A DNA stretch of 64,000 nucleotides from Myotis daubentonii (GCF_963259705.1 NC_081850.1:41687167-41751166); one strand, 5' to 3'. Shown: positions 45,297 to 57,470, counted from the first letter of the stretch. The notes: generated from the sequence alone by a model not told the origin. Made by a program: numbers and translations.

Positions 45297-45608
45297 CAGT
45301 GGTTCTCAACCTTCCTAATGCCGCAACCCTTTAATACAGTTCCTCATGTGGTGGTGCCCCCCAACCATAAAATTATTTTTGTTGCTACTTCATAACTGTA
45401 ATTTTGCTACTGTTTTGAATCATAATGTAAATATCTGATATGCAGGATGTATTTTCATTGTTACAAACTGAACATAATTAAAGCATAGTGATTAATCACA
45501 AAAACAATATGTAATTATATGTGTGTTGTCCGATGGTCTTAGGCAACCCCTGTGAAAGAGTCATTTGCCCCCCCAAAGGGGTCGCGACCCACAGGTTGAG
45601 AACCGCTG
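45297..45608. mobile_element. SPIN/URR1-like nonautonomous hAT transposon
   Basis: Terminal inverted repeats CAGTGGTTCTCAACC and GGTTGAGAACCGCTG, subterminal 'ggggtcgcgacccacaggtt' and 'cctttaatacagttcctcat', interior 'ccataaaattatttttgttg'. These match the SPIN-related hAT group. No transposase. Flanks CTTTAGAT and CAGCTCCT do not form an 8-bp duplication. Confidence 0.85.
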
Positions 45609-46938
45609 CAGCTCCTCTGGTTCTGTTTTGTTCACTGGCCACTATGTCCATCCCAAGGAGTGAAGTTTTCTTTCCATCCTTGGGGCATGGGTGGCTGTGT
45701 CCTGCCCTGGCCCCTGCCCCAGGGCAGTGTCTCCTGCCTGAGCCCAGACACGCAGGGGCCTGCCTGGGAGCATGCCCTTGGACCCTCCTTGTGTTGCCAA
45801 TTTATTAACAACAAATAAACCAATAAGATGGAAGCTAAAAAAATAAATAAATAAACTTGTTCTGAGCTGAATGTAACGAACTTTTGGTGAAAGATTTGGA
45901 TTCAGCTACTTTAGATTAAGAGAAAAAAAAGTTTCTTCTTACACTATGAAAGAAAATATTTTATGTTTTTTAAAATTTCACTACTGATTTCAGAAAGTAA
46001 AATATTCCTAGGGCAGCCAGCACTAAAGAAAATAAAAATCTAAAATTATTAAAATAGATTTTAAAAATAATCTTATTAACAGATAATTATTTTTCTACTT
46101 TATTTTTTCTTTCCAAAATAAAATCTCTGAGCATCCAATACCAAATCCTTACCTACATCTATCAAATTTTTACCTTACATCATCTTCTTCGAAATCTTTC
46201 ACATATTTGCATTTCCTTAAATGTGAATAATGTTCAAAGTTTTCACATACACTATATTTTAAGGTACTGTGATTATTGAATTTTACACTATTATTTATTT
46301 ATTAAAACCTATTGATTTATCTTTTTACTCTAAGACATAGTATGAAAGAATATTCCTTGAAATCGAAGGAACTAACATTTATTTAAGGAAAGAACATTAA
46401 AATCATTTTAATATTATAAGTGTCTGTTCCAAGGCCTAGATCTAGCATTTTAATGAAAAATGTAAATGTTTAGGTAATCATGCCCCCAGTATAAAAAATA
46501 CTATCTGTGAATAAAAGATTAAAATATTATTTGCATTTAATTAGCTTTGAAGGAAAATAATGGCAAATTATAAAAACATTCTTGAATCACTAATGTTATT
46601 TGTTTTTATGTTCATCACCTTAAAAAGTAAACATTCATTTGAAACTTAGAGTTGAAAATAATGGAATAGGGGAGAAGAGTCAAGAAGAAAATAGTCACTG
46701 AATATTTTAGTAAACTAGGCTGCTAATAACTCAAACATAGTAATACTTACAAATGGGTTGAAGCATGGTAGTAGTGGCTTTGTGATTTAGAGAATAATGG
46801 CTTTAGAATGGACAACTGTCAAGTTGGTTTTGTCCAAGAGTTGCCTTAATACTTTGGTATAACTCTTGGTATAAACCAAAATTTAGGTACAACATGGTGA
46901 TGGCCAATGTATTACTCAGGGCCCTCCTGAGAAACAGA
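45609..46938. other. Unassigned DNA
   Basis: GC-rich to 45800, then strongly AT-rich. No gene or confident repeat. Confidence 0.45.
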
Positions 46939-46970
46939 AGAGAGAGAGAGAGAAAATAGATGATAGATGG

Positions 46971-47000
<30 letters not shown>
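46939..47000. repeat. (GA)n/(GATA)n microsatellite
   Basis: GA dinucleotides passing into GATA units at the 3' edge of the adjacent antisense repeat. Confidence 0.93.
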
Positions 47001-47001
<1 letters not shown>

Positions 47002-47015
47002 AGATAAGAGGAGAT

Positions 47016-47456
47016 TTATTATAGGAACTGCCTCATGTAGTAATAAATGCCAAGAAGTCCCACAACCTGCCATTTGTAAGCTGGAGAAGCAGGAAAGCTG
47101 GTTATGTAATTCAGCCCAAGTTCAAAGGCTGGAGAATCAGGGGTTCAATGGTGTAAATCTCAGTCTGGGTCAGAAAGCCCAGGAACCAGTGGCACCAATG
47201 TCTACAGGCAGGAGAACATAGATGTCTCGGCTCAAGCACACAGAGAGAATTTGCCCTTCTTCTGCCTTTTTGCTCTATTTAGATCCTCAGCGGACTGAAT
47301 GATTCCCATCTGCATTATGGAGGGCAATCTTTGTTACTCAGTCAAACGCTCACCCCTTTTAGAAACACCCTCACCCGACACACCCAGAAACAATGCTTTG
47401 CCATCTATCTGAGCGTCCTTTAGCTGAGTGGACACATAAAATCAATCATCAAAGCC
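47016..47456 (-). repeat. Ancient interspersed repeat (same family as 24445-24635)
   Basis: 'gagatttattataggaactg', 'acaacctgccatttgtaagc', 'atggagggcaatctttgtta' and 'gtggacacataaaatcaatc'. The last phrases are the reverse complement of the start of the repeat at 24445. Name not assigned; possibly L1M-type 3' sequence. Confidence 0.65.
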
Positions 47457-47837
47457 AATGACTGGAAAATATTTGTTACAGGCACAAATGAGAAACTGAC
47501 CTTGTTAGTCGAAAATTCTACAAATTAATGGCAACCAGAAAATGACTGCATTAGCAAACCTAACCCAGAGCTGAAATCCCAAACTTTGGTGTATGCAATT
47601 CCAAGTAATCAGACAGGGAAGGGGATGTCGCTCCCTGCTCACTCCCAGTTCAGGGCATAGTTTCCAGGTTGCCCCTTCCCCATGGACACTCCAGGACAGT
47701 AGGAGTGGAACATGATGCAAATAGGATATTATGAAAAAGAAGAACAAAGTAACTTGATGATTTACTGGGACGTTCAGATCCACTTGCAGATCCAGATATA
47801 AATAATGAAAATCTAGACCATAAAAGGCACAGTTTTG
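47457..47837. other. Unassigned DNA
   Basis: No gene or confident repeat. Confidence 0.4.
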
Positions 47838-49720
47838 TGGCTCCCAGTCAAGAGGGCAGAGTCAGTAAATACAGTCCTCGCATCCTTCACAACCACAGCA
47901 AAATTACAACTAACCTACAGAACAGCCATCATTCAGAACCATCTGAAATCTAGCTGAATGGAAGTCCTGCAAGCAAAGACATACAAAAGCAGCCATGTTG
48001 AGACTGGTGGGAGGGGTGGTTAAATACCAGGAGGGATGTCTCACCTGGAGAGGTCCCCCCTGAGGAGTGAGGGGTCCCAGCCCCACATCAGGCCCCCCAG
48101 CCCAGGATTCCAGTCCAGGAGAGAAGTTCCCAGGACTTCCAGCTCTGAAAACCAGCAGAGATTGTGGCTAAGACAGAGGGCTGCTGGAGTCCCTCTTAAA
48201 GAGCCCGCACACTGACTTACTCAGATCACTCCCTGAGCTCCAGCGACGAGTCACCAGGGACAAACTGAGGAGGAACTGAATTTTGTCTTCAGGTCAGGCT
48301 GGATGGGCCACCTTTCTCCCAGACGGAAGTGCAGGGAGACCAATTTTCCTTTTCTGAGTCCTTCCCACACAGAGCCGGCAGGAGGGCACCATATCGGTCT
48401 CCATCAACCTGGTTAACACCAATTGCCATGCCCCGGTGATTCCCTGAGACCACGCCCCACCCAACTTTTAGGCACACCCAAGCTGCTTTCAGTGGCTTCT
48501 CCATACAAACAGCTTGCCTTGGCTCATGCTGCAAACTTTCCTAAAAGCTCTCAAAAGTTCACAAGCCCCAAACAAGCAGCACCTGGTCTCAGCAGGCAGT
48601 GGGTGACCTTGGCCTGCACCTTTCCGGAGGCCCCAGAGTCAGTGCGCCCAGTGGACAGCTTCATACCACACTGGAGCGCCACCCAACCACCTTCACTCAG
48701 AGGGAGGACTCATCAGCCACCAAAGCCCCACCAAGGAGAAGCCTGCTCCGTGGGGTTGGCTCCTGTACAGGTGCTTCTCCCTGTAGTCTCAGCCGGTCCT
48801 TGCAGGTGATTAGCCTGAGGGTAAATCCCTCCCACTGATTTGCCAGCAGCAATCACGGCTCAACTATAATGGGAGGGTGCATACAGCCCACACAGGGCAC
48901 ACCTGCAGGACCCACCTCAGGTGATGGGGGAGACTGCAGCATAGGGAATATTATCAGTAATATTGTAATAACTATTTTGTGCCAGATGGGTACTAGATTT
49001 ATCGGGGTGATCACTTCTTAAGTTACATAAATATCTAATCATTGAGTTGTACACCTGAAACTAATATAATATTGAAACAGGAATTTTGGAGGGTGAAAAA
49101 GACAGGTTTTAGTAAATTTTAGAAATTTTGGAAATTAAGGGGACCATGGACGAAGCAAAGGGCTACAGAGCAACAGAAGGTATATTTCCATAGAATGGGG
49201 GAGCTGAAAAGCTGCAACAGGTACATTTCCATAGAATGAGGGAGCTGGGAACAGCAAAAGGTCTATGTTTACAAAATAAAGGGAAAGAAGCCCTTCATCT
49301 AGAAGGAGAAGAAGAAAGCCCAAAGGGAATAGGAAAACAATAAGGAAGGAGGGGGGGAGATCACATGTCCCATGTGAGATTCAACCTTTAAGCCCAGGAG
49401 TTACTATAGTAACCAGTCCAAGAGAATAGTGACCAATTAGAGGAGATATCAAGGCACCGGGATCTGCAGCCTTTATAAGCCGTAGGGAAAAGGAACTCAG
49501 TGGGACCCTTTCCCCCTCCCTACATGGGAGTCCATTCTGTGGGATTCTTCCCTCTCCCCATGTGGGAGTCTGTACTTGTCCTTCAATAAATTTCCACCTT
49601 TGCTATACCATATTCTGTCTGTGGATTCATTCTTCAACTCCAGCAGACAAAGAATCCAGGTTCCAGTCCAAAAATTCTGTTTCAATATGGTACATCAATT
49701 GTAATTAAAAAATAAAAAAA
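47838..49720 (+). mobile_element. L1 with 5'UTR joined directly to 3'UTR, split by a solo LTR
   Basis: 47838-48935 is L1 5'UTR ('tacagaacagccatcattca', 'cagagattgtggctaagaca', 'cacctcaggtgatgggggag'). At about 48936 it passes straight to L1 3'UTR ('cagcatagggaatattatca', 'ttatcggggtgatcacttct', 'acctgaaactaatataatat'). Both ORFs are missing. The 3'UTR resumes after the LTR ('ggtacatcaattgtaattaa') and ends in an A-rich tail by 49720. Confidence 0.75.
49073..49684 (+). mobile_element. Solo endogenous-retrovirus LTR, family 2
   Basis: Opens TGAAACAG and closes CTGTTTCA (perfect 8-bp inverted ends). ATAT is duplicated at 49069-49072 and 49685-49688, the 4-bp size typical of class I (gamma-like) ERVs. 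U3 has a duplicated unit (ATTTCCATAGAATG-GGGAGCTG). TATA-like TTTATAAG lies at 49472-49479, AATAAA at 49585-49590. 612 bp, no internal sequence. Unrelated to the LTR at 18759. Confidence 0.93.
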
Positions 49721-50230
49721 ATGGGCAGAAGATCTCTTCTCCAAAAAGGACATGCAAATGGCCAATAGACATGAGAAAAAATGCTCAATGTCACTAATCA
49801 TCAGAGATGCAAATTAAAACAATGAGGTACCACCTCACACCTGCCAGAATGGCTATCATCAATAAATCAACAAGTGCTGGCAAGGATATGGAGAAAAAGG
49901 AACCCTTGTGCACTGCTGGAGGAATGCAGACTGGTATAACCATTATGGAAAGCAGTATGGAGTTTCCTCAAAAAAATTAAAAATGGAACTGCCATTTGTT
50001 CCAATGATCCCACTTCTGGGAATATATCCTAAGAAGTCAGAAACACTGGTCAATGCACCCCTATGTTCATAGCAGTGTTATTTACAATAGCAAAGACCTG
50101 GAAACAACCGTAGGGGATAATGGAGGGAGGTGGGGAGGACATCTGTAATACTTTCAACAACAAAGATAAATTGTAAAAAAGAAAGTGGAAAAAATATAAA
50201 ATAAAAGGAGGCCCCTGGGGGGAAAAATAA
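49721..50230 (+). mobile_element. L1 ORF2 3' end with internal deletion
   Basis: 'tgggcagaagatctcttctc', 'gaatggctatcatcaataaa', 'gaatatatcctaagaagtca', 'atagcaaagacctggaaaca', then abrupt passage at about 50107 into 3'UTR-like 'ggaggacatctgtaatactt'. Old, frames broken. Confidence 0.82.
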
Positions 50231-50499
50231 AAAATTATTTTTTTAAAAAAGAGAGGTTTTTTTGCAGTTCACCTTCTTTCTCATTCTAGTTCCAAAAAGG
50301 GAGTGAATTCCCAGATGCCAGTATTTTGCTGCCAGCTGTTAGCCAGCTGATCTTTTCCGTAGTGGCAGACCAATGAGACAAATATTTCATTAAGGCAATT
50401 TTGCAGTGTGCATGTCAATCATTGTTTGTTTGTTTGTTTTTAAGAATGAAAACAAACTCCACAGTGGAAAAGTAAATCAGAAGATTCATTTAGTTAGTG

Positions 50500-51080
50500 A
50501 CTCATTAACAAATGTTTACTATGCATTTATTCTATCCTATTCTAAAGACCAGAATACAGTAGTGAACAAGACTGGTTTCCTTTGATCGAGTTACAACATA
50601 GGGGAAGGAGACAAAAAATAAATCAGTAAACAAATAATTAAATAATAAAACCTCTAATAATGATGAGTGCTATGGAGACAACTTCTTTCTAAGGTGCAGT
50701 GGGATAAAGAGTATGAGGAAAAAGGAAGGCAAGTTGGGAAAGGCCTCTCGCAAATGGACTACCTTTGAACTGAGACCTGAAGGATGAAAAGGCACCAGCC
50801 AGGCAAAGATCTGGAGAAAGAACATTTCAGGCAGAAGGAAGGTGTCTGTGAAGGCCCTAAAGAGGAGCAAATTCAGCATGTTTAGGGACATACAGAAGGG
50901 AGGACAGCAACTAGGATACAAAGGTCAAGATGGGGAGCTCTAAGATGAGGTCAGTGAGGAAGGCAGGAGTCTTCACAGTCATGGTGAGGAGTGAATAATC
51001 TATTCTAGCACAAAGAGAAACATGAGAAGATTTTTCAAAATAAGATCAATCAAAGGACCTATTTTACATTTTTATAGGAT
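50500..51080 (-). repeat. L2 LINE 3' region, antisense
   Basis: 'tgaactgagacctgaaggat', 'ccagccaggcaaagatctgg', 'aacatttcaggcagaaggaa' and 'aaggccctaaagaggagcaa' are the reverse complement of the L2 3' consensus. Confidence 0.8.
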
Positions 51081-52559
51081 CTCTCTGACTGCCAGGGAGC
51101 ATGAATTATAAAGGACTGTAGTAGAAACAAAGAGACCCTAAGCATGAGACTTTCAATTCAGATCATATGATCTTTCTTCAGGCCTTTGTCTAATGTAGGC
51201 AAAGCCTAATATTGGCCAAACTCGAGTAAGAATTTATATAAACATCTTTATTTAACATTTTTTAATTTACAAAGTCTTTTTAATGATCAGCCAAAGGTGT
51301 TTTACAAACTTATGATTTTCTGAGGATCAAAGGAAGCATGCCAGCATAAGCGGCATTTCTCTGTTCTGTTCCTACTGTTAGCAGAGGAACAGAACAGAGC
51401 ATTTCCTCTGTGAGATTTTGGAAGAGCTTAAAACAGAGATTTTGTAAATTTGGTGGGGGTAGCGGGGGGGAGAAAAAACCTACCTCTGCTTTCCACACTG
51501 ACCTCAGCATTCCTTATTTGATGTACTTTTCATTACTGAGAAGGTTTTCATTCAGGGTGAGATAACTCCATAAATATCTTACTTGTAAATAAGTAAGATT
51601 TGTAAGATCCAACTCACTAAACAAACAAAAATGTACGGTACATGAAAGAGCAATAAATTACACAGGAGGTATGATGGAAATGGGCACTAAATTATGCAAA
51701 AGGTTTTCAGGATAACCTCTAATATGATATAAGTTCCCTGTTCTTTATTTTCTTGGCTAAATGTTCTTCCTCTTGAACCTTTGTATTAGAACATCACTGA
51801 AATTTAGTTTCTGTACATCAGTGGAGATGACATTGAAGTAATTAATTATATTGAAACACATCCAATTTTTTGCCTTCTCCACTTCCCAATAGTAGAGGCT
51901 AGCATGGATGTCAAGTACTCTAAAACCATAAGTATAAAAAGAACTTCTGACTATGGAGATACAAAAAAAAGACTATCTAAGGAACTAAGTTTAAAGTGTT
52001 ATATGGATTCTTTTTTCATGACACCCCTTTCACTGTCTCTGATTTTAAAAATGGAAGAGGCAATTTTCAACTATACCTACCTAGTCTTGCTTTGACACAT
52101 TTTTCTTGGAGGAAAATATCCTAGAAACAATTCAAAGCATTGTCTTTAGTTGAGAAAGGATGACCTAGATGACTTTCATTTGCTTTTTCAAAACCAAGAT
52201 TAATAAAAAAAAAAATTGTGTGACATTGCCATTACAAAACTTCTTTCATTCCTATTTTTTAAATTTACGCAAATTTTTTCAGTGCCTATCTTAAGATAAA
52301 AGGTAAAACAAACATAAAATAGATTCTGAACTCTGCCTTATTCTGTCAATAAGAGTCATCCATAGATGCATGATTTTGCTTAGAAAAACAAATTTCTATA
52401 CATTTCATTAAGGAATACACTTCAAATAACATAGTTTTTATATGTAATGATTATTATCAAAATGTGTAATATATAGATATGATCAATTATGTACTAAAAT
52501 AACTATAATGATAACTTAATTCAGAGAAGTAATGTTTTTAAAATTATTTTATGTGATAA
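51081..52559. other. Unassigned DNA
   Basis: AT-rich; contains the hairpin at 51359-51399. No gene. Confidence 0.45.
51359..51399. repeat. Perfect 15-bp hairpin
   Basis: CTCTGTTCTGTTCCT (51359-51373), an 11-nt loop, then AGGAACAGAACAGAG (51385-51399). Pairing does not extend well beyond the 15 bp, shorter than a typical pre-miRNA. Confidence 0.85.
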
Positions 52560-52955
52560 AATAAATAAATAACAAATCCTGAAAATCCATTGTCTATTTC
52601 TCTAACCTCATCTTCTACAATTCACACATCACCTCTGGGCTCCAATCATATTGGCCTTTTTCTATTCCTTAAATATACTAAGCTTGCCCCACCAGAAGGC
52701 CTTTGTACTTGCGGTTTCTGGGTCTGGAATGCTCTTTCCAAAGATCTTCAGGTGACTGACTCTTTGTTCTCAATATGCTTCATTCTAAATATCTAGAGTG
52801 GGGCCTTCAATGACCATCCACCCTAAATTAGTATTCCCCCTATCAACCCAGCCATTCTCTATCTTAAATCACCTCCCTCATTTGTTAATACTTGTCCTTT
52901 GTCTCCCACTAGACTGGAAGCACCATGAGAACAGAGGTCTTGTCTGTCTTGCTCT
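52560..52955 (+). repeat. L2 LINE 3' region
   Basis: 'gaaggcctttgtacttgcgg', 'tggaatgctctttccaaaga', 'actagactggaagcaccatg' and 'cagaggtcttgtctgtcttg' follow the L2 3' consensus. Confidence 0.83.
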
Positions 52956-53970
52956 CTATTTTTTCAGTCTGGACAGGCTAGGTTTGGCTTCAGTGAAACG
53001 CAAGTCCAAAATCTCACTAGTTTAAAACAACTAAAGATTACTTATCATTCATTCTATATGCCCTTAGCAGCTCGGCTGGGGTTTACTCTAGAACCCAGGC
53101 TGGTGTAGCAGCTACTATCTGGAACACTGACAATCTTCCTGGTAAAGAAAAAAGAGCACTTGAGGGTCTCAAACTGGCATTCAATGGCTATGGCCCAGAA
53201 GTGACATATGTCAGTTTCACTGACAACTCATTGGCCAAAAGTAGTGTATGGCTCTATCCAACTACAAATGCACCAGAAAGTGCAATCCTTCTCAATATCT
53301 ATGAAGTTCTGAGAGGCAGAAAGACGTGAGTACTAGTGCAAATGACTACAGCCATGATATCCCCATTCCCTAAAACAGAACTTCAATATTGTAGGTACTT
53401 AGTAAATATTAAATTAATGAACTAATAAATTCTGATACTGGATAGCTCTGCCAGTAACTGAGCTACTGCATGTTTTTGTCACTCAGAAACAGGACAATGT
53501 TATCACAAAGTGGATGACTTTGATTTGCATAATTTTATAACTAGAAGAGAGTAAAAGAGACTTTTATCTAAGCCCATCAGTTTTATAGAAACTATGGCCC
53601 AGAGGATGTAAACATTTTTCCAACTACTGTTAATTTTTCAATAGTGAAAATCTGAACAAAATATGAAGTCTTTGCATCACATTGTTGACCTCTAAACTGT
53701 TGTACACTATTTAGCTCACTTTATATTGTTTTTAAATCTAAGTTATTATCACTTTAACCACAATACAAACCACTTTAAAATTGTCAAATATTCTGCATCC
53801 CACTATTAGAGGAACTTCTTGCTAGTCAACCTTAAATCAAAGGCATCATAGAAAAATCTCACACTATTAAAGCCACATGAAGGCCCTTGTCAGAGCACCA
53901 TGTTATAGGAGAAACCAGACTGTTGGGTGTGAACCTGACCCACTTGACTCTGAATGCTTTTATGTGTCAA
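52956..53970. other. Unassigned DNA, partly ancient repeat-like
   Basis: 52980-53330 has phrases seen in old mammalian repeats ('tccaaaatctcactagttta', 'cccagaagtgacatatgtca'), but I cannot name a family. The rest is AT-rich. Confidence 0.35.
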
Positions 53971-54316
53971 TTAGAGGCTCCGTGCGTGGATTCATGCACC
54001 GGTGGGGTTCCTTGGCCTAACATGTACCCTCTCGCAATCTGGGACCCTCCACGGATGTTGGACCGCTGGTTTCAGCCCAGTCCCTGCAGGCCAGGCCGAA
54101 GGACCCCACTGGTACACAAATCTGTGCACAAGGCCTCTAGTTTGAATGTAAGATCTTTGGTTAATCTTTTCCCACCCTCCTCCTGCCCCCCTTCCCTCTG
54201 AGATTCATCAGTCTGTTCCATGTTTCCATGCCTGTGCGTTGAGCTTCTGCCCCCTGGCAGTCAGTGTGCATCATAGCTACCGGTCGAAAGGTCACTTAGG
54301 CTTTTATATATATAGA
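53971..54316 (-). mobile_element. Helitron-derived segment with two opposed 3' ends and one 5' end
   Basis: The left end TTAGAGGCTC after A is a decayed minus-strand 3' end. The right end (54292-54316) is a minus-strand 5' end, TCTATATATATAAAAGCC. Between them 54113-54140 is a plus-strand 3' end: ACACAAATCTGTG, then AAGGCCTCTAG before T. A single CTCF-like half (54247-54260) lies near the right end. A rearranged or nested structure. Confidence 0.7.
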
Positions 54317-54683
54317 CTAGAGGCCCGGTGCACAAAATTTGTGCACTCAGGGGGGCCCTCAGCCTGGCCTGCTCCCGCTCGCAGTTCGGAACCCCTCAGG
54401 GGATGTCTGACTGACTGTCCAACTGCTGGTTTAGGCCCACTCCTGCTAAGCCAACAGTTGGACATCCTTAGCGCTTCTGTGGAGGTTGCAGGCTCCCGCC
54501 ACCGCTGCTGCACTCGCCAGCCATGAGCCCACTTCTGGCTGAACAGCGCTCCCCCTGTGAGAGTACACTGACCACCAGGGGGCAGCTCCTGTGTTGTCTG
54601 CCCCCTGGTGGTCAGTGCACATCATAGTGACCACTCATTCTGCCATTCAGTCAATTTGCATATTAGCCTTTTATTATATAGGA
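54317..54683 (-). mobile_element. Nonautonomous Helitron abutting its neighbour exactly
   Basis: Left CTAGAGGCCC (54317) directly follows the A that ends the previous Helitron. Hairpin GTGCACAAAATTTGTGCAC. Right end ...TTATTATATAGGA (54683) before T. Contains the CTCF-motif inverted repeat at 54567-54616. Same family as 41816-42200. Confidence 0.93.
54567..54616. repeat. 19-bp perfect inverted repeat with CTCF-like motif pair
   Basis: ACTGACCACCAGGGGGCAG (54567-54585) and its exact complement (54598-54616), 12-nt loop. Confidence 0.8.
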
Positions 54684-54879
54684 TAAGTCATATTATATTT
54701 AAACACCAATATATCACTAGATATAATTTGCTGAACATTTTTTCTAATACACTGACAATTTATCAGAGTTTCTATTTTTAGAGTTATTAAAGTCATAAAA
54801 AGGCTAAATGTATTATCCCTGAATTAGTGAGCAGCTGAGCTTCAGCATGAATATTAAGACATAGTGTAAGCTTATGAGT

Positions 54880-55460
54880 GCTTAGTGTCCTAGACTAGGC
54901 TGCAGGGTCCTTCATGACTGGGTCTTTATCCACTTCTTCCAGCTGGTCTTCCATCTCCACTAGGCTCACCACCAAAATGTGTTTCCATATTCCTCCAAAA
55001 CACAGTGCTTTTCTTGGCTCCACATGTTTGCTGATAATGGTTTGCTCTGCCTGTGCAATATCTTTTTTTTTTCTTTTCTTCAAGTCCTGGTTCATATGTT
55101 ATTCTCTCAGAAAACTTGCTCTGATCGCCTTTGTCTATGGAGATTTGGCATCTACTCTTTGTGACATACAAAAGTGTCACTTCCAATTCTGAGAGGCCAG
55201 AGATATAGTGCATTTAAGCAAATGCCTGTCCCATGAAAGAGTTTCTAGAAATAAGAATTCAAAAATTTATTGATTAAATAATTGCTATCTCTTGCTTGCT
55301 GTTATAGTGGATTAATTGCTTGATATTTTTTTCTGTCTCTCCCATCAGGTAACATTTTCTTTAAAGGCAGGGACCCTGTGGTATTTATTTATCACTGAAT
55401 CAGTACCAGTCTTGGGAGTCAGCGCAAAGATGTTCTGTAAATACCTGCTAAACTGGATCT
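54880..55460 (+). repeat. L2 LINE 3' region, diverged
   Basis: 'tcatgactgggtctttatcc', 'agtgcttttcttggctccac', 'tctcagaaaacttgctctga' and 'tttaaaggcagggaccctgt' in L2 order. Confidence 0.65.
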
Positions 55461-56929
55461 AAATTGCACAGATGTACCATGAAGTAAGGGCTCTTAATTT
55501 ATGAAATCCTTATAGTAATGTTTAAGAAGGAATAGATTTGAACCAAGGCAAATCTAAAAACCATTTGTGAAACAAAACATTTTGTTCACCAAGGGAATTT
55601 AACAGTTCAACTGTGTTTTTCACTGAAATGTTTACTGTACTAACAGGCATTTCTACAATGTGCTTTTGCCATTGAGATTGAAAACATTTGTTTTAAAGGC
55701 ATTGGGACATCTAGTGTTAAAAACGTATCTAGCCCTTACTTAAAATAGAAAAGTGATTGTCAGTAGAAATGCTTGCAGGCAGAGTTTCAGCTTCACATAG
55801 TTTCAAAACGTTTCCTTGGGTGAAATGTACTTAGATATACTTTAATGGAAGGAATTTTGTTTGCTAGCTTAGCTACAAACATCATTTCATTAATATGAAA
55901 GCAATTGCATTGTTGGAAAGTAAAAATAATACTGATTCCACACAAAAACAGTACAAAAAAATAAAAATTAACTCAACATAAATATGAAAATAACAAATAT
56001 GAAAGAAACTTATTACCTATTCTTTAAGTTTACTCATCAATCAAAAAGTACTATAAGGGCAATATTAAAATTATATTTTCAAATGTCACTTGTAGAATAG
56101 CATGTAAAATATGATGTAATTTATAGTTTCCTCAGATGTTATATACACACAAAAAATGTTCAAAAGATACCCAACAGCACATATCAACATACAAATCAAT
56201 AGACATGGTTGCTTCAGGGAGGAGTGAAAGAATAGGGAACTTCAGTATTATCTATAATATTTACATTTTACACAGAATATACATAAGTGTATTATTTGTA
56301 GCATTATAAATTACTATTTAGAATATCTTTTAATGGTGAAGTCTTAGTAAGTGTTAAAATATAAGATGAGTGATTACACTACGTAATTTTTCACATCACT
56401 TCCATCTAAAATTAAATAATTTTATTGATTTTATACTTCTGGAGGGAATTTAAATGGAGTTCAGTTAGTAGAGTAAACAAAATAAAGTGTTTTTATTTTT
56501 ACATGTTTTAAAGCCAAATGCAAAAAGAGACAAAATATAATTCTGACTTAATGGTATTTTGTTCTAAAATTCGTTTTATCATAATTTTATCTAGATTTTC
56601 TTATAGAATGTGAAAAAGTGACTTCCTTAGTATTTTTTCTTGTGTGTGTGTGTTTTTTTTCCAATTTCTAAATGTATATCTGAAATGTAGAAAATAAGAT
56701 TATAAACTTTGATTTATATTGTCAAAACATTTACCTAATTTAAAACATTTCTATCACTGGGAGCATAGTGGCAAATTAATGAGTATTCTAGAGAAATATT
56801 TGAGTAAATTCCCACAAATCCCTGCCAAGTAATATTATACCACCATCACAGACAATTAGTCAAACCTATACCAATCAATTTGAATAGATTTTGATCACAT
56901 ATTATTAAGTAGAAAAATAATATTTAGAG
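55461..56929. other. Unassigned AT-rich DNA
   Basis: No gene or repeat recognised. 55540-55830 is non-repetitive in appearance. Confidence 0.45.
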
Positions 56930-57470
56930 AAATGTGTTCTATCATCTATTGCTGCATAACAAATTACTCCCATGCTTCGTGGTTTAAAGCAACAACAGTC
57001 ATTATCTCAGAGTTCTCTGGGTCTAGAAATCCAGGCATAAAGTCCTCCACCACAAGGTTGCAATCAAGGTGTTGGCCAGGGTTGCAGGTGTCTGAAGGTT
57101 CAACTGGGGCAGGATCTGCTTGGAAGCCCACACAGTAGTTATTCCCAGGATCCCTTGCAGGCTGTTGGACTAAGAACCTCCATTCCCTACTGTTACCCAC
57201 GACCACCCTCAGTTCCTTGCCACTTGAACTTCTTCAAAAGGCAGCTCACAACATGGCACCTGGCTTCTTCAAAGTGAGTGAGCAGGAGAGAGTGCCAGTG
57301 AGATAGAAACTAGTCTTATAGGACCTAATCTTGGAATTGATACACCATCCTGTTTGCCATACTCACTAGAAGCAAAGCATCGCTCCAGCCCACATTCAAG
57401 GGCAAGAACAGAGCCAAGGACATGAATACCAAGAGGAGGGATCAACTGGGAGCCATTTTTAAAGGTTTTC
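56930..57470 (+). repeat. Ancient interspersed repeat, near full length
   Basis: 'atctattgctgcataacaaa', 'gcaatcaaggtgttggccag', 'gcagctcacaacatggcacc' and 'gaagcaaagcatcgctccag' follow a familiar eutherian repeat of about 540 bp. I cannot assign its name. Confidence 0.7.

Noticed and set aside
49073..49684. Same LTR family as 18759-19189
   Set aside because: Different termini, U3, length and target-duplication size.
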